DNA of 64,000 nucleotides, taken from positions 1 to 64,000 of the forward strand of contig NZ_QOIN01000066.1 in assembly GCF_003323715.1 (NCBI RefSeq), written 5' to 3'. The translations under genes were made by a program, and so were the position numbers. The notes below the pieces were generated by a model. That model did no database searches, was not told the origin of the DNA, and saw only the letters and a list, made by a program, of their open reading frames with translations. This DNA comes from Streptomyces diacarni. Lineage in GTDB: Bacteria; Actinomycetota; Actinomycetes; Streptomycetales; Streptomycetaceae. Within the stretch, counting starts at the first letter, position 1. Each line of letters opens with the position of its first letter. This document shows, piece after piece, positions 16,077 through 23,421 of the stretch.

Positions 16077-17030
16077 ATGAGCGCTACCGAAAACGACCTG
16101 CATGTTGTCCTCGGCGCCGGGCCGGCCGGCACCACGCTCGCCGCGGAGCTGGCCTCGCGTGGCCACCGGGTCCACCTCGTCGACCGCTCCGGCACCGGCC
16201 CCGTCCTCGACGGCGTGACCCGTGTGCGCGGCGATGTCGGCACCGTCGAGGGAGCCAGGGCCGCCCTCAAGGGTGCCGCGGTGGTCTACCACTGCGTCAA
16301 CGTCGCCTACCACCTGCAGGTCGACATGATGCCGGGCATCCAGGACGCGGTCCTCGGCGCCGTCGAAGCCGAGAGGGCCCGACTGGTCGTCCTGGACACC
16401 CTCTACCCGTACGGCGAGACCCACGGTGAGGTGATGACCGAGGACACCCCGTGGCGGGCTACCACCAAGAAGGGGAGGATGCGGGCCGAGCTGGACGAGA
16501 AGTACCTGGCCGCGCACCAGCAGGGCCGCGCCGCTGTGGTGCTGGGCCGCTCGGCCGACTTCGTCGGGCCCGGCGTGCTCAACTCGACGCTGGGCGGTGC
16601 CGTCTTCCCCGGTGCCCTGACCGGTGGCGAGGTGGCGGCTCTGGGCGACATCGACCTGCCGCACAGCTACACCGACATCCGCAACGTCGCCGCGGGGCTT
16701 GCCACTTTGGGTGAGAACCCGCACGGTGACGGCCGCGTCTGGCACCTGCCCACCGCGCCCGCTCGCACCACGCGTCAAATCTTCGAGACCATCGAGGCGA
16801 AGCTCGGACGGCCCCTGCGTCTCACTGTGCTGCGCGAGCCGAGCCCGTTCGGTCCCTTCGACCGGACGTTCATGGACTCTTACGCCGAGCTGTTCTACCA
16901 GCACACCGAGCCCCAGGTCATGGACTCCAGCGCCATGCAGAACGCCTTCGGGGTCGAGCCGCTCGCGTTGGACGCCACTGTCGAGGACACCCTCGGCTGG
17001 TACCGCGCCTTCCTCGCCGACGGGAAGTGA
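16077..17030 (+). CDS. NAD(P)-dependent epimerase/dehydratase-like (atypical SDR)
   Basis: A 317-residue protein with an N-terminal Rossmann motif GAGPAGTTLAAELASRGHRV, then VRGDVGTVEGARAALKGA, typical of extended/atypical SDRs of the NAD-dependent epimerase family. YTDIRNVAAGLATL is the usual mid-domain motif. The canonical catalytic YxxxK is not obvious, so it may be an NmrA-like sensor or a reductase of small substrates. ATG start with GGAAGGG about ten bases upstream. It converges with a TetR gene, and its promoter carries a possible TetR operator, which suggests a regulator/target pair. Confidence 0.8.
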   Translation: MSATENDLHVVLGAGPAGTTLAAELASRGHRVHLVDRSGTGPVLDGVTRVRGDVGTVEGARAALKGAAVVYHCVNVAYHLQVDMMPGIQDAVLGAVEAERARLVVLDTLYPYGETHGEVMTEDTPWRATTKKGRMRAELDEKYLAAHQQGRAAVVLGRSADFVGPGVLNSTLGGAVFPGALTGGEVAALGDIDLPHSYTDIRNVAAGLATLGENPHGDGRVWHLPTAPARTTRQIFETIEAKLGRPLRLTVLREPSPFGPFDRTFMDSYAELFYQHTEPQVMDSSAMQNAFGVEPLALDATVEDTLGWYRAFLADGK

Positions 17031-17072
17031 GGTCTCGACGACGGAAAGTGGCGCCTCGTCCAGAGAAAGTGA

Positions 17073-17123
17073 CGTCTCGCGGGCTCCGGGCGGGCGGGAG
17101 GTGCCCCCAGAGTCCGCGAGACG
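17073..17123. terminator. Bidirectional terminator between epimerase and TetR genes
   Basis: Arms CGTCTCGCGG (17073-17082) and CCGCGAGACG (17114-17123) pair perfectly around a G+C-rich loop. The hairpin lies exactly between the two convergent genes and ends two bases before the TetR stop codon. Confidence 0.65.
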
Positions 17124-17124
17124 G

Positions 17125-17772
17125 TCAGTGGTCCAGCAGGGCGTCCAACTCGGCCGCGAAGAGCGAGGCGGGGTCGAAGCCCATCCCGGCGAAGTGGCCG
17201 GCGACTTCCAGGGACAGAACGCCGTGCAGCCGGGTCCAGAGGGTCAGTGCGCGGTGGAGGACGGCGGACGGTGCGGGGTTGTCGGCGGCCCACTCCCGGT
17301 GGCTGTCGAGGTGGGTGCCGAACGGCGTCACGGGGGCCTCGGGGGTGAGGGCCGCGAAGGCGTCGATCAGGACCGTCATGATCTGGGACGCGACGGTGGT
17401 GACGTCGTCGGGGGCGCGGTAGCCGGGGACGGGTGTGCCGAAGACGAGAAGGTACCGGTGCGGGTCCTCCAGAGCCCAGCGGCGCCATGCGTGCGCCAGC
17501 GCGGCCACGTCGGCGCCGGCCTCGGAGGCCGCGCGGATGGTGTCGGCGAGGCTTTGGTACGCGTCCCTGACGAGTTCGGTGATCAGTTCGTCGCGGCCGG
17601 CGTAGTACCGGTAGAGCGCCGGTCCGCTCATGCCCAGCTGCTTGGCGATCGCGTTGAGGGAGAGGGCGGAGGCTCCGGCCGTGGCGATCTGCTCCCACGC
17701 GCGCTCTTTGATCTCTCCGCGAACCTGTGCGCGGTACCGCTCGCGGGGGCTCTTCGTTCCCGTTTCCGACAT
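17125..17772 (-). CDS. TetR/AcrR-family transcriptional regulator
   Basis: A 215-residue repressor. ATG 17772 (MSETGTKSPRERYRAQVRGE) has GGAGAGGTG upstream; the longer frame to 17826 is not needed. Helix-turn-helix: ALSLNAIAKQLGMSGPALYRYYAGRDELITEL. The C-terminal ligand domain resembles the TetR_C_13/WHG type (YRAPDD..., LFAAELDALL). It most likely controls the convergent epimerase gene and itself. Confidence 0.88.
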   Translation of the reverse strand: MSETGTKSPRERYRAQVRGEIKERAWEQIATAGASALSLNAIAKQLGMSGPALYRYYAGRDELITELVRDAYQSLADTIRAASEAGADVAALAHAWRRWALEDPHRYLLVFGTPVPGYRAPDDVTTVASQIMTVLIDAFAALTPEAPVTPFGTHLDSHREWAADNPAPSAVLHRALTLWTRLHGVLSLEVAGHFAGMGFDPASLFAAELDALLDH

Positions 17773-18067
17773 CGCGTGCACCTCTCCGCGCTTTCTTCCG
17801 CGCTCCTGCGGTCTCAGCAGCGACAATCAGTTACAAGTTATCACGAAGGCTATGGCCCCTTCGGGGGTCCGGGTGCGCGTCATGGCGTCGCCCTTACCCG
17901 TGACCTGTCCGGATGTGTCCCCCTCGGGCGGCCACGCCACGGGGCCGGAGAAGGTGGTGCGGAACCGCCAGGTGAGCCTCGACGTCATGGCAGGGACATG
18001 GTCGGTCAGCGGTGTGCGGCGCTGACCGGCGGCGGGCCGGACGCACGCACGTGAGGGAGTCGCCACG
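17773..18067. other. Gap between TetR and DUF2330 genes
   Basis: A 295-base interval. It starts with an AT-rich tract (GTTACAAGTTATCAC, 17830-17844) that probably contains the tetR promoter/operator. The rest has no recognisable gene. A minus-strand open frame ending at 17827 has no family resemblance. Confidence 0.45.
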
Positions 18068-19351
18068 GTGGGCGCGGTCAAGGTCGGCGGGAGCGGTGGC
18101 GGACGTACCGCGCGGGGCGGGGCGTACGCGGTGGGGCGGGGGAGGGGCGCGTTGCGGGCACTGGCCCTCGTGCTGGCACTGCTGGGAGCCCAGACCGTGG
18201 CCCTCGCATGGCCCGCGTACGCCTGCGGCTGCGGTGCGATGGTGCCGGCGAACCAGTCCCGTATCGGCGTGAACCAGGAGACGTCGGCGGTGCGCTGGGA
18301 CGGGCGCACCGAGCAGATCGTCATGCGCCTGACCGTCCACGGTGACGCCGAAGAGGCTGCCTGGATCATGCCGGTACCCCACCGCGCCTCGGTGGAGCTG
18401 GGGGAGAGCCGGCTGTTCGACGAACTCGCCGCGCTCACCGCGCCACGGCCCGAGGAGCGGCCCTACTTCTGGCCCCGCTCAGGGGACTGGCCCTTCGAGG
18501 ACACCGACGGAGCTGCGGCGCCTCCCGGTGCGGCGGCCCAGGGCCCCGGCGTCGACGTGGTGGGACGCGAGCGGCTGGGGCCCTTCGACGTGGCCCGGCT
18601 CGCGGCCGATGACCCCGGCGCGCTGCGCGACTGGCTGCGCGGCAACGGCTTCCGCCTCCCGCCCCGGGTGGCCGACGAACTGGCGCCTTACGTCGAGCGG
18701 AACTGGGAGTACGTCGCCGTACGACTGGCACCGAGCAAGCAGCAGGATGCCCCCGGCGCTGCGGGCAGTGGCGGGACCGCCGACGGTGGGGGTGCTGCCG
18801 GTGAGGAGGGTGCTGCCGGCGACGGTGGCGCGCAGGACACGGGGGGCGACGTTCTCTCGGGCGCCCTGCAGCCCCTGCACCTCACCTTCTCCTCCGACCG
18901 GCTCGTCTACCCGATGCGTCTTTCACGAGCCGCCCGGGAGCCGCAGAGCCTGGGCCTGTACGTCCTGGCTCCGCACCGGATGGAACCCCGCGACTCGATC
19001 GGCGGACGTACCCCCGAGGTCACCTTCGCGGACCGGCTGGAGGCGGCCGACCAGCCCGAACTGGTGCGGGAACTGGCGGACGGCGACGTGCACCTCACCG
19101 CGCTCCGGCAGAACTTCCCCGAACCGGAGAAGATCACCGGGGACCACGTGCTGCGTCGCGCCGCCTCCGACAGGCCCTTCCACCGCACCTATGACCAGGA
19201 CGTCCTGCTGCGCTGGGGCGGCGTCCCCGCCTGGATGGTGACGGTGGGCGGCGCACTGCTGCTCGTCCTGGTGCTCGTCACAGCCCTGCTCGTGCGCCGC
19301 GGACGCCGACGGAACGCGCCTCCCCGGTATCCGGTGGTGCCCGGGGCGTAA
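18068..19351 (+). CDS. DUF2330 membrane-anchored protein
   Basis: A 427-residue protein with GTG start at 18068 after GAGGGAGTC. The N-terminus (residues 1-50) is Gly/Arg-rich, then a hydrophobic signal segment (ALALVLALLGAQTVALAWPA) ending just before CGCGAMVPANQSRIGVNQE, the conserved opening of DUF2330. AAWIMPVPHRASVELGES is the second hallmark. An Ala/Gly-rich linker lies at residues 225-260. Near the C-terminus a membrane helix (about residues 395-415) is followed by an Arg-rich cytoplasmic tail, so the domain should be outside the cell, anchored at its C-terminus. Function of the family is unknown. Stands alone. Confidence 0.88.
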   Translation: MGAVKVGGSGGGRTARGGAYAVGRGRGALRALALVLALLGAQTVALAWPAYACGCGAMVPANQSRIGVNQETSAVRWDGRTEQIVMRLTVHGDAEEAAWIMPVPHRASVELGESRLFDELAALTAPRPEERPYFWPRSGDWPFEDTDGAAAPPGAAAQGPGVDVVGRERLGPFDVARLAADDPGALRDWLRGNGFRLPPRVADELAPYVERNWEYVAVRLAPSKQQDAPGAAGSGGTADGGGAAGEEGAAGDGGAQDTGGDVLSGALQPLHLTFSSDRLVYPMRLSRAAREPQSLGLYVLAPHRMEPRDSIGGRTPEVTFADRLEAADQPELVRELADGDVHLTALRQNFPEPEKITGDHVLRRAASDRPFHRTYDQDVLLRWGGVPAWMVTVGGALLLVLVLVTALLVRRGRRRNAPPRYPVVPGA

Positions 19352-19384
19352 CGGCTGCCGTCCGACGCCGTGCACCGGCTCCGT

Positions 19385-19433
19385 GGCCACGAGGAGTTGT
19401 TCATCGTGGCCCGGACGCGTGCTGAACAATTCC
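19385..19433. promoter_or_regulatory. Overlapping inverted repeats upstream of the PL7-GH16 gene
   Basis: GGCCACGA (19385-19392) pairs with TCGTGGCC (19404-19411), and GGAGTTGTTCA (19393-19403) pairs with TGAACAATTCC (19423-19433), ten of eleven bases. The two hairpins are mutually exclusive, since the first loop is one arm of the second. They sit between the DUF2330 stop and the PL7-GH16 start, so they could be a terminator, an operator, or a switchable leader. Role not determined. Confidence 0.45.
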
Positions 19434-19582
19434 GGGGCTGCTGTAGTCGCCGCACCGACCGACGGCCGGTGCCCGGACGCCCCACCGCTTCCGCTGCACG
19501 GTCGAGGCCGGACGCCGAGCCGCCCGGCAGCACGCCGGAGGGGCCGGACCACGGAGCGAAACCGTAAGAGGAGGATCCACCT

Positions 19583-21535
19583 GTGAGGCACATCGTTCTG
19601 TCTCGGTTCTTACTCGGGAGACGGAGGCGGAGGCCGTTGGCGTTCGCCGTCCTCGCCCCGGTGATGGCGGTGCTGGCGTTGCTGCTCGTGCCGGCCACGG
19701 CGCACGCCGCCGACGTCCCGATCACCCCCGCGGCCGGTGCCGTCACGGCGGGCACCCACGACGGGAACGAGCCCGGGAACGTCGTGGACGACGACTACAC
19801 CACCCGTTGGTCGGGTGAAGGCGACGGTGCCTGGCTGCAACTGGACCTCGGCTCGACGAAGACCGTCACCCACATCAAGCTCGCGGTGTACAAGGGCACC
19901 ACCCGGCAGAACCTCTTCCAGCTCCAGTACTGGAACGGATCGAGCTGGGTCACCGTTCACGACGGCAGGACCAGCGGTACGACCGCCGGCCTGGAGTCGT
20001 TCGCGTTCGACCCCGTTCGCACCTCGAAGGTCCGCTATGTCGGCCACGGCTACAGCGGTGAGGGCGAGGGAGACTGGAACAGCCTCACCGAGGTCGAGGT
20101 CTGGGGCGCCCCCGGCGATGACGACGGCGGCGACGACGGCGGCGGGGCCAAGCTCCCGTCCGACGTCCTCGATCTGAGCGACTGGAAGGTGACGCTCCCC
20201 ATCGGTGACGAGGAGGAACCCACCGAAATCTTCCAGCCCGAGCTCGACGGCTACTCCCACGACCCCTTCTTCCTCGTGCCCGAGCCCGGGGACGCCGTGC
20301 GGTTCCGCGCACCCGTCAACGGCGTCACCACGGGCGGCTCCAGCAACCCGCGCTCCGAACTGCGGGAGATGGAGAGCGGGGGCGGGGACGAGACCGAGTG
20401 GCCCTCGACCTCCGGTACGCACACCATGACCGTGCGGGAGGCCTTCACCCACCTGCCCGAGGACAAGCCCGAGGTCGTCGGCGCCCAGATCCACGGCGGT
20501 GACGACGACGTCACCGCGCTGCGCCTGGAGGGTGAGAAGCTCTGGATCACCAAGGGGGACACGACCAACCACCACCTGATCACCGACCACTACGAACTCG
20601 GCACGGTCTTCGAGATCAAGTACCTGGTGAGCGACGGAGAGATCAAGGTCTACTTCAACGGTGAGCTGGAGACCACGCTCGACCACTCCGACTCGACCAA
20701 CTACTTCAAGACCGGCGCCTACACCCAGGCCAACTGCGGCAACTCCTCTCCGTGCAGCGACGAGAACTACGGCGAGGTCAAGATCTACGGGCTCGACGTC
20801 ACACACGGCGACGACCAGGGATCGGACTCGACTCAGGCCGCCGACCGCCACGACTGGGGCACGCCGCTGCCGGTCTCGGACGAGTTCGACTACATCGGTG
20901 CGGTCGACCCCGACAAGTGGGCGACGCCCTCCGGGGACGTCGGCGGTACGGAAGGGTGCTGGGAGGGGCACAGCGGAAACGGCCGCCGGTGCGCGAAGAA
21001 CAGCACTGTGGCGGACGGCATGCTCACCATGCGAGGTGAGGAGAACGGCGACACGGGGTGGCTCCGCCAGAAGCGCGACGCCCAGTACGGCCGGTGGGAG
21101 ATCCGGTCCCGCTCGAAGAACATCGGCTCCAGCGGCGACCTCTACCACGCACTGCACCTGATCTGGCCCACCGAGGGCAACCGCCTCGAGAACGGAGAGT
21201 ACGACTGGGTCGAGTACTCGGACCCGGACGCACAGTGCCTCACGGCGTTCCTGCACTATCCGCAGAGCCCTTCCGACAAGAAGGAACACCGCGAGGCCTG
21301 CCCGGTGGACATGAACGAGTGGCACAACTTCGCGTTCGAGTGGACTCCGGAAGCGCTGGTCGGCTACGTCGACGGGAAGGAGTGGTTCCGCCTCGCGGAC
21401 GGCGCGGATTCCGACCGGGGAGACATCCAGTCGATGCCCTCGGGACACCTCAACATCCAACTCGACAACTTCACGGGCGACAGCGGCCTGAGGCCCGCGG
21501 TCTTCGAGGTGGACTGGGTCCGGGTCTACGAGTGA
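19583..21535 (+). CDS. Secreted PL7 alginate-lyase-like / GH16-like fusion enzyme with F5/8C module
   Basis: A 650-residue protein; GTG 19583 follows AAGAGGAGG. Order: signal peptide (residues 1-42, cleavage near AHA); discoidin/CBM32-type module (about 45-178, DDYTTRWSGEGDGAWLQLDL); Gly/Asp linker; polysaccharide lyase 7 domain (about 190-405) with R257-SELRE, Q302-IH and YFKTGAYTQ at 374, the active-site motifs of PL7 lyases; then a laminarinase-type GH16 domain (about 430-650) with E539-Y-D-W-V-E, the GH16 catalytic pattern ExDxxE. One exported polypeptide could therefore both eliminate uronic-acid polymers and hydrolyse a beta-glycan. Codon 10 is TTA (19610-19612), implying bldA dependence. 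It stands alone, ending before a hairpin. Confidence 0.88.
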   Translation: MRHIVLSRFLLGRRRRRPLAFAVLAPVMAVLALLLVPATAHAADVPITPAAGAVTAGTHDGNEPGNVVDDDYTTRWSGEGDGAWLQLDLGSTKTVTHIKLAVYKGTTRQNLFQLQYWNGSSWVTVHDGRTSGTTAGLESFAFDPVRTSKVRYVGHGYSGEGEGDWNSLTEVEVWGAPGDDDGGDDGGGAKLPSDVLDLSDWKVTLPIGDEEEPTEIFQPELDGYSHDPFFLVPEPGDAVRFRAPVNGVTTGGSSNPRSELREMESGGGDETEWPSTSGTHTMTVREAFTHLPEDKPEVVGAQIHGGDDDVTALRLEGEKLWITKGDTTNHHLITDHYELGTVFEIKYLVSDGEIKVYFNGELETTLDHSDSTNYFKTGAYTQANCGNSSPCSDENYGEVKIYGLDVTHGDDQGSDSTQAADRHDWGTPLPVSDEFDYIGAVDPDKWATPSGDVGGTEGCWEGHSGNGRRCAKNSTVADGMLTMRGEENGDTGWLRQKRDAQYGRWEIRSRSKNIGSSGDLYHALHLIWPTEGNRLENGEYDWVEYSDPDAQCLTAFLHYPQSPSDKKEHREACPVDMNEWHNFAFEWTPEALVGYVDGKEWFRLADGADSDRGDIQSMPSGHLNIQLDNFTGDSGLRPAVFEVDWVRVYE

Positions 21536-21540
21536 CGGAC

Positions 21541-21576
21541 GCACCGGGTGCCCGAGGAACGCGGTGCACCCGGTGC
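21541..21576 (+). terminator. Terminator hairpin after PL7-GH16 gene
   Basis: Perfect 11-bp arms GCACCGGGTGC (21541-21551) and GCACCCGGTGC (21566-21576), five bases past the stop codon, between convergent genes. Confidence 0.65.
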
Positions 21577-21670
21577 CCCGCCCCGCAGCGGCCGGCGAAC
21601 ATCGCCCACGCACCGCCGGGTGGCTCTCCGTTACGGCCGGACCCGGCCGGTGGGTATGGAGAGGCGTACG

Positions 21671-22357
21671 TCAGGCCGGTGAGGGCGGCGGTGTCGGCTC
21701 CGACGGGCGTGGCGGCACCGGCCACGCCGCCATCGCCGAGTCGGCCACGCGCTCCAGCGTTTCCCGCCCCGCTCCGTCCCACGCTTGCTGGTTCATCCCC
21801 TGAATGACCGCCGCGTAGAAGGCCGCGAGACCCTCGGCGTCGGTGTCGGCGGGGAGCCGACCCGCGTCGATGTCGGCGCGGATACAGGCGGCGATCGACA
21901 CCTTGGTCTCCTCGCGCATGGCGCGCAGCATGGCCTTCACATCCTGCGAGTCGGGGGTGCAGTTGGTCGCCCCGGTGATGATGAAGCAGCCCGGCGGATG
22001 GGTCGGGTCGGTGTAGTCCGCGGCAAGGCCCCGGAGCATCCGGGCGAGGGCCGTGCGGGCGTCGGGGCCCTGCGGCGGGCCTGCCGCGTAGGCGCGTACG
22101 TACAACCGGACGGCCTCGTCGAACAGCTGCCGCTTGCCGCCGAAGGCGGCGTACAGGCTCGGCGGGTTGATGCCCATCGCCTTGGTGAGCGACGCGATCG
22201 AGGTGGTGTCGTAGCCGTGCGTCCAGAACTCCTCCAGCGCGGTGGCCAGGGCTCTGTCGCGGTCGAAGGCGCGCCGGGCCCGTCCGGTCGCGGGCTGCGC
22301 GGGTTTCTTACCGGTGCTCGCGTTGCTGCTCGCGTCGGTGTTCGCTTCGGTGCTCAC
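21671..22357 (-). CDS. TetR/AcrR-family transcriptional regulator
   Basis: A 228-residue repressor, GTG start at 22357. After a Ser/Ala/Lys-rich N-terminal tail (about 30 residues), the DNA-binding domain reads ALATALEEFWTHGYDTTSIA...INPPSLYAAFGGKRQLFDEAV, typical of the AcrR group whose helix 3 contains PPSLYAAFG. HPPGCFIITGA in the ligand domain is conserved in this subgroup. Divergent from an alpha/beta hydrolase gene across a 99-base region containing two near-identical TAGCG-N2-CGCTA-type sites, so it probably represses both itself and the hydrolase. Confidence 0.9.
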   Translation of the reverse strand: MSTEANTDASSNASTGKKPAQPATGRARRAFDRDRALATALEEFWTHGYDTTSIASLTKAMGINPPSLYAAFGGKRQLFDEAVRLYVRAYAAGPPQGPDARTALARMLRGLAADYTDPTHPPGCFIITGATNCTPDSQDVKAMLRAMREETKVSIAACIRADIDAGRLPADTDAEGLAAFYAAVIQGMNQQAWDGAGRETLERVADSAMAAWPVPPRPSEPTPPPSPA

Positions 22358-22378
22358 AGAGGAAGCCTACCGCCTCTA

Positions 22379-22430
22379 TAGCGGTCGCTAAAGCTGTCTG
22401 CTACCGTCTCGGACGTCACAGCTTTAGCGA
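22379..22430. promoter_or_regulatory. Twin TetR operator between regulator and hydrolase
   Basis: TCGCTAAAGCTGT (22385-22397) and its exact reverse complement ACAGCTTTAGCGA (22418-22430) form a large inverted repeat. Each arm adjoins a short palindrome: TAGCGGTCGCTA at 22379-22390 (perfect 5-bp arms) and TAGCGATCGATA at 22425-22436. The pair covers both divergent promoter regions, the expected layout for a dual operator. Confidence 0.7.
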
Positions 22431-22456
22431 TCGATACAGCCACAAGGGAGTCGTCC

Positions 22457-23248
22457 GTGACCGAGACCGCCACCTCCACGCCCCCCGTCTTCGTCCGCAC
22501 CACGCGCGGCTCAGGTCCTGGCCTCCTGCTCGCCCACGGCGCGGGCGGCGGCATCGAAGCCAACTACGGGCCGATCATGGGCGGGCTGGCCGCGGAGCAC
22601 ACCGTCGTCGGAGTCGACTACCCGGGGGCAGGTGAGACCCCGAAGTCCCACGCCCCCCTGGACACGGACGAGTTGGTGGACGGCTTGGTCGCGGCGGCCG
22701 ATGCCGAAGGGCTCGGCAGATTCGCGGTCAGCGGATACTCGCTCGGCGGGCCTGTCGCCATCCGCCTCGCCGCACGCCATCCCGAGCGGGTCAGCGCACT
22801 GGTGCTCAGCGCGACGTTCGCCCATGCCGACACCCGCACGGACCTGGCCGCCTCCCTCTGGCATCGGCTCCACGAGTCCGGTCGGCGCGACCTGCTGGCC
22901 GACTACCTCAACCTGATGACTCTCGGCGAGAGCGCACTGAACGCCCTCACCCCTGCCCAGGCCCGGGCGGCCGCGGAACAACTCGCGCCCACCATCCCGT
23001 CCGGCACCGGAGACCACGTCGACCTGGTCCGCCGGATCGACGTACGCGCGGACCTCGCCGCGACAGCGGCACCGACGCTCGTGATCGTCACCGCGGCCGA
23101 CCCGCTCATCTCCCCGGCCCTCCAACGGGAACTCGCCGCCGCCCTCCCCACCGCCGAGACCGCTGAAATCCCCACCGGACACCTGCCGTTCGCCGAACGC
23201 CCCCAGGAGTGGCTGAACCTCATCAGAGACTTCCTCGCACGGAACTGA
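22457..23248 (+). CDS. Alpha/beta hydrolase
   Basis: A 263-residue enzyme; GTG start at 22457 with AAGGGAG upstream. It has the oxyanion-hole motif LLAHGAGGG, the strand GVDYPGAGETPKS, the nucleophile elbow GYSLGGPVAI with Ser at about residue 93, VTAADPLISP (acid Asp) and GHLPFAERP (catalytic His), so the triad is complete. Related to esterases and 2-hydroxy-6-oxo-dienoate-type hydrolases; substrate unknown. Controlled by the divergent TetR protein, which suggests induction by a xenobiotic or signalling ester. Confidence 0.9.
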   Translation: MTETATSTPPVFVRTTRGSGPGLLLAHGAGGGIEANYGPIMGGLAAEHTVVGVDYPGAGETPKSHAPLDTDELVDGLVAAADAEGLGRFAVSGYSLGGPVAIRLAARHPERVSALVLSATFAHADTRTDLAASLWHRLHESGRRDLLADYLNLMTLGESALNALTPAQARAAAEQLAPTIPSGTGDHVDLVRRIDVRADLAATAAPTLVIVTAADPLISPALQRELAAALPTAETAEIPTGHLPFAERPQEWLNLIRDFLARN

Positions 23249-23421
23249 GAAGCCTCGATGGAGCCGGCCAGTCGGCCAGCCGGCCGCCGGCAATTGGTCG
23301 CCTCGCCGCGTCACCGGACCTGAGCCGGTGCAGCTGTGAGCCGACGGCGTCCCGGGTGAACCGTCCGCCGCGCGCATCCGTCGTGCGTGAGCAGACAAAA
23401 CTGACCCGAGAGGCGTGTTCT

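Noticed and set aside
17827..18000. Short minus-strand frame ending MTRTRTPEGAIAFVITCN
   Set aside because: No ribosome-binding site, no family similarity, and its end falls in the tetR promoter region.
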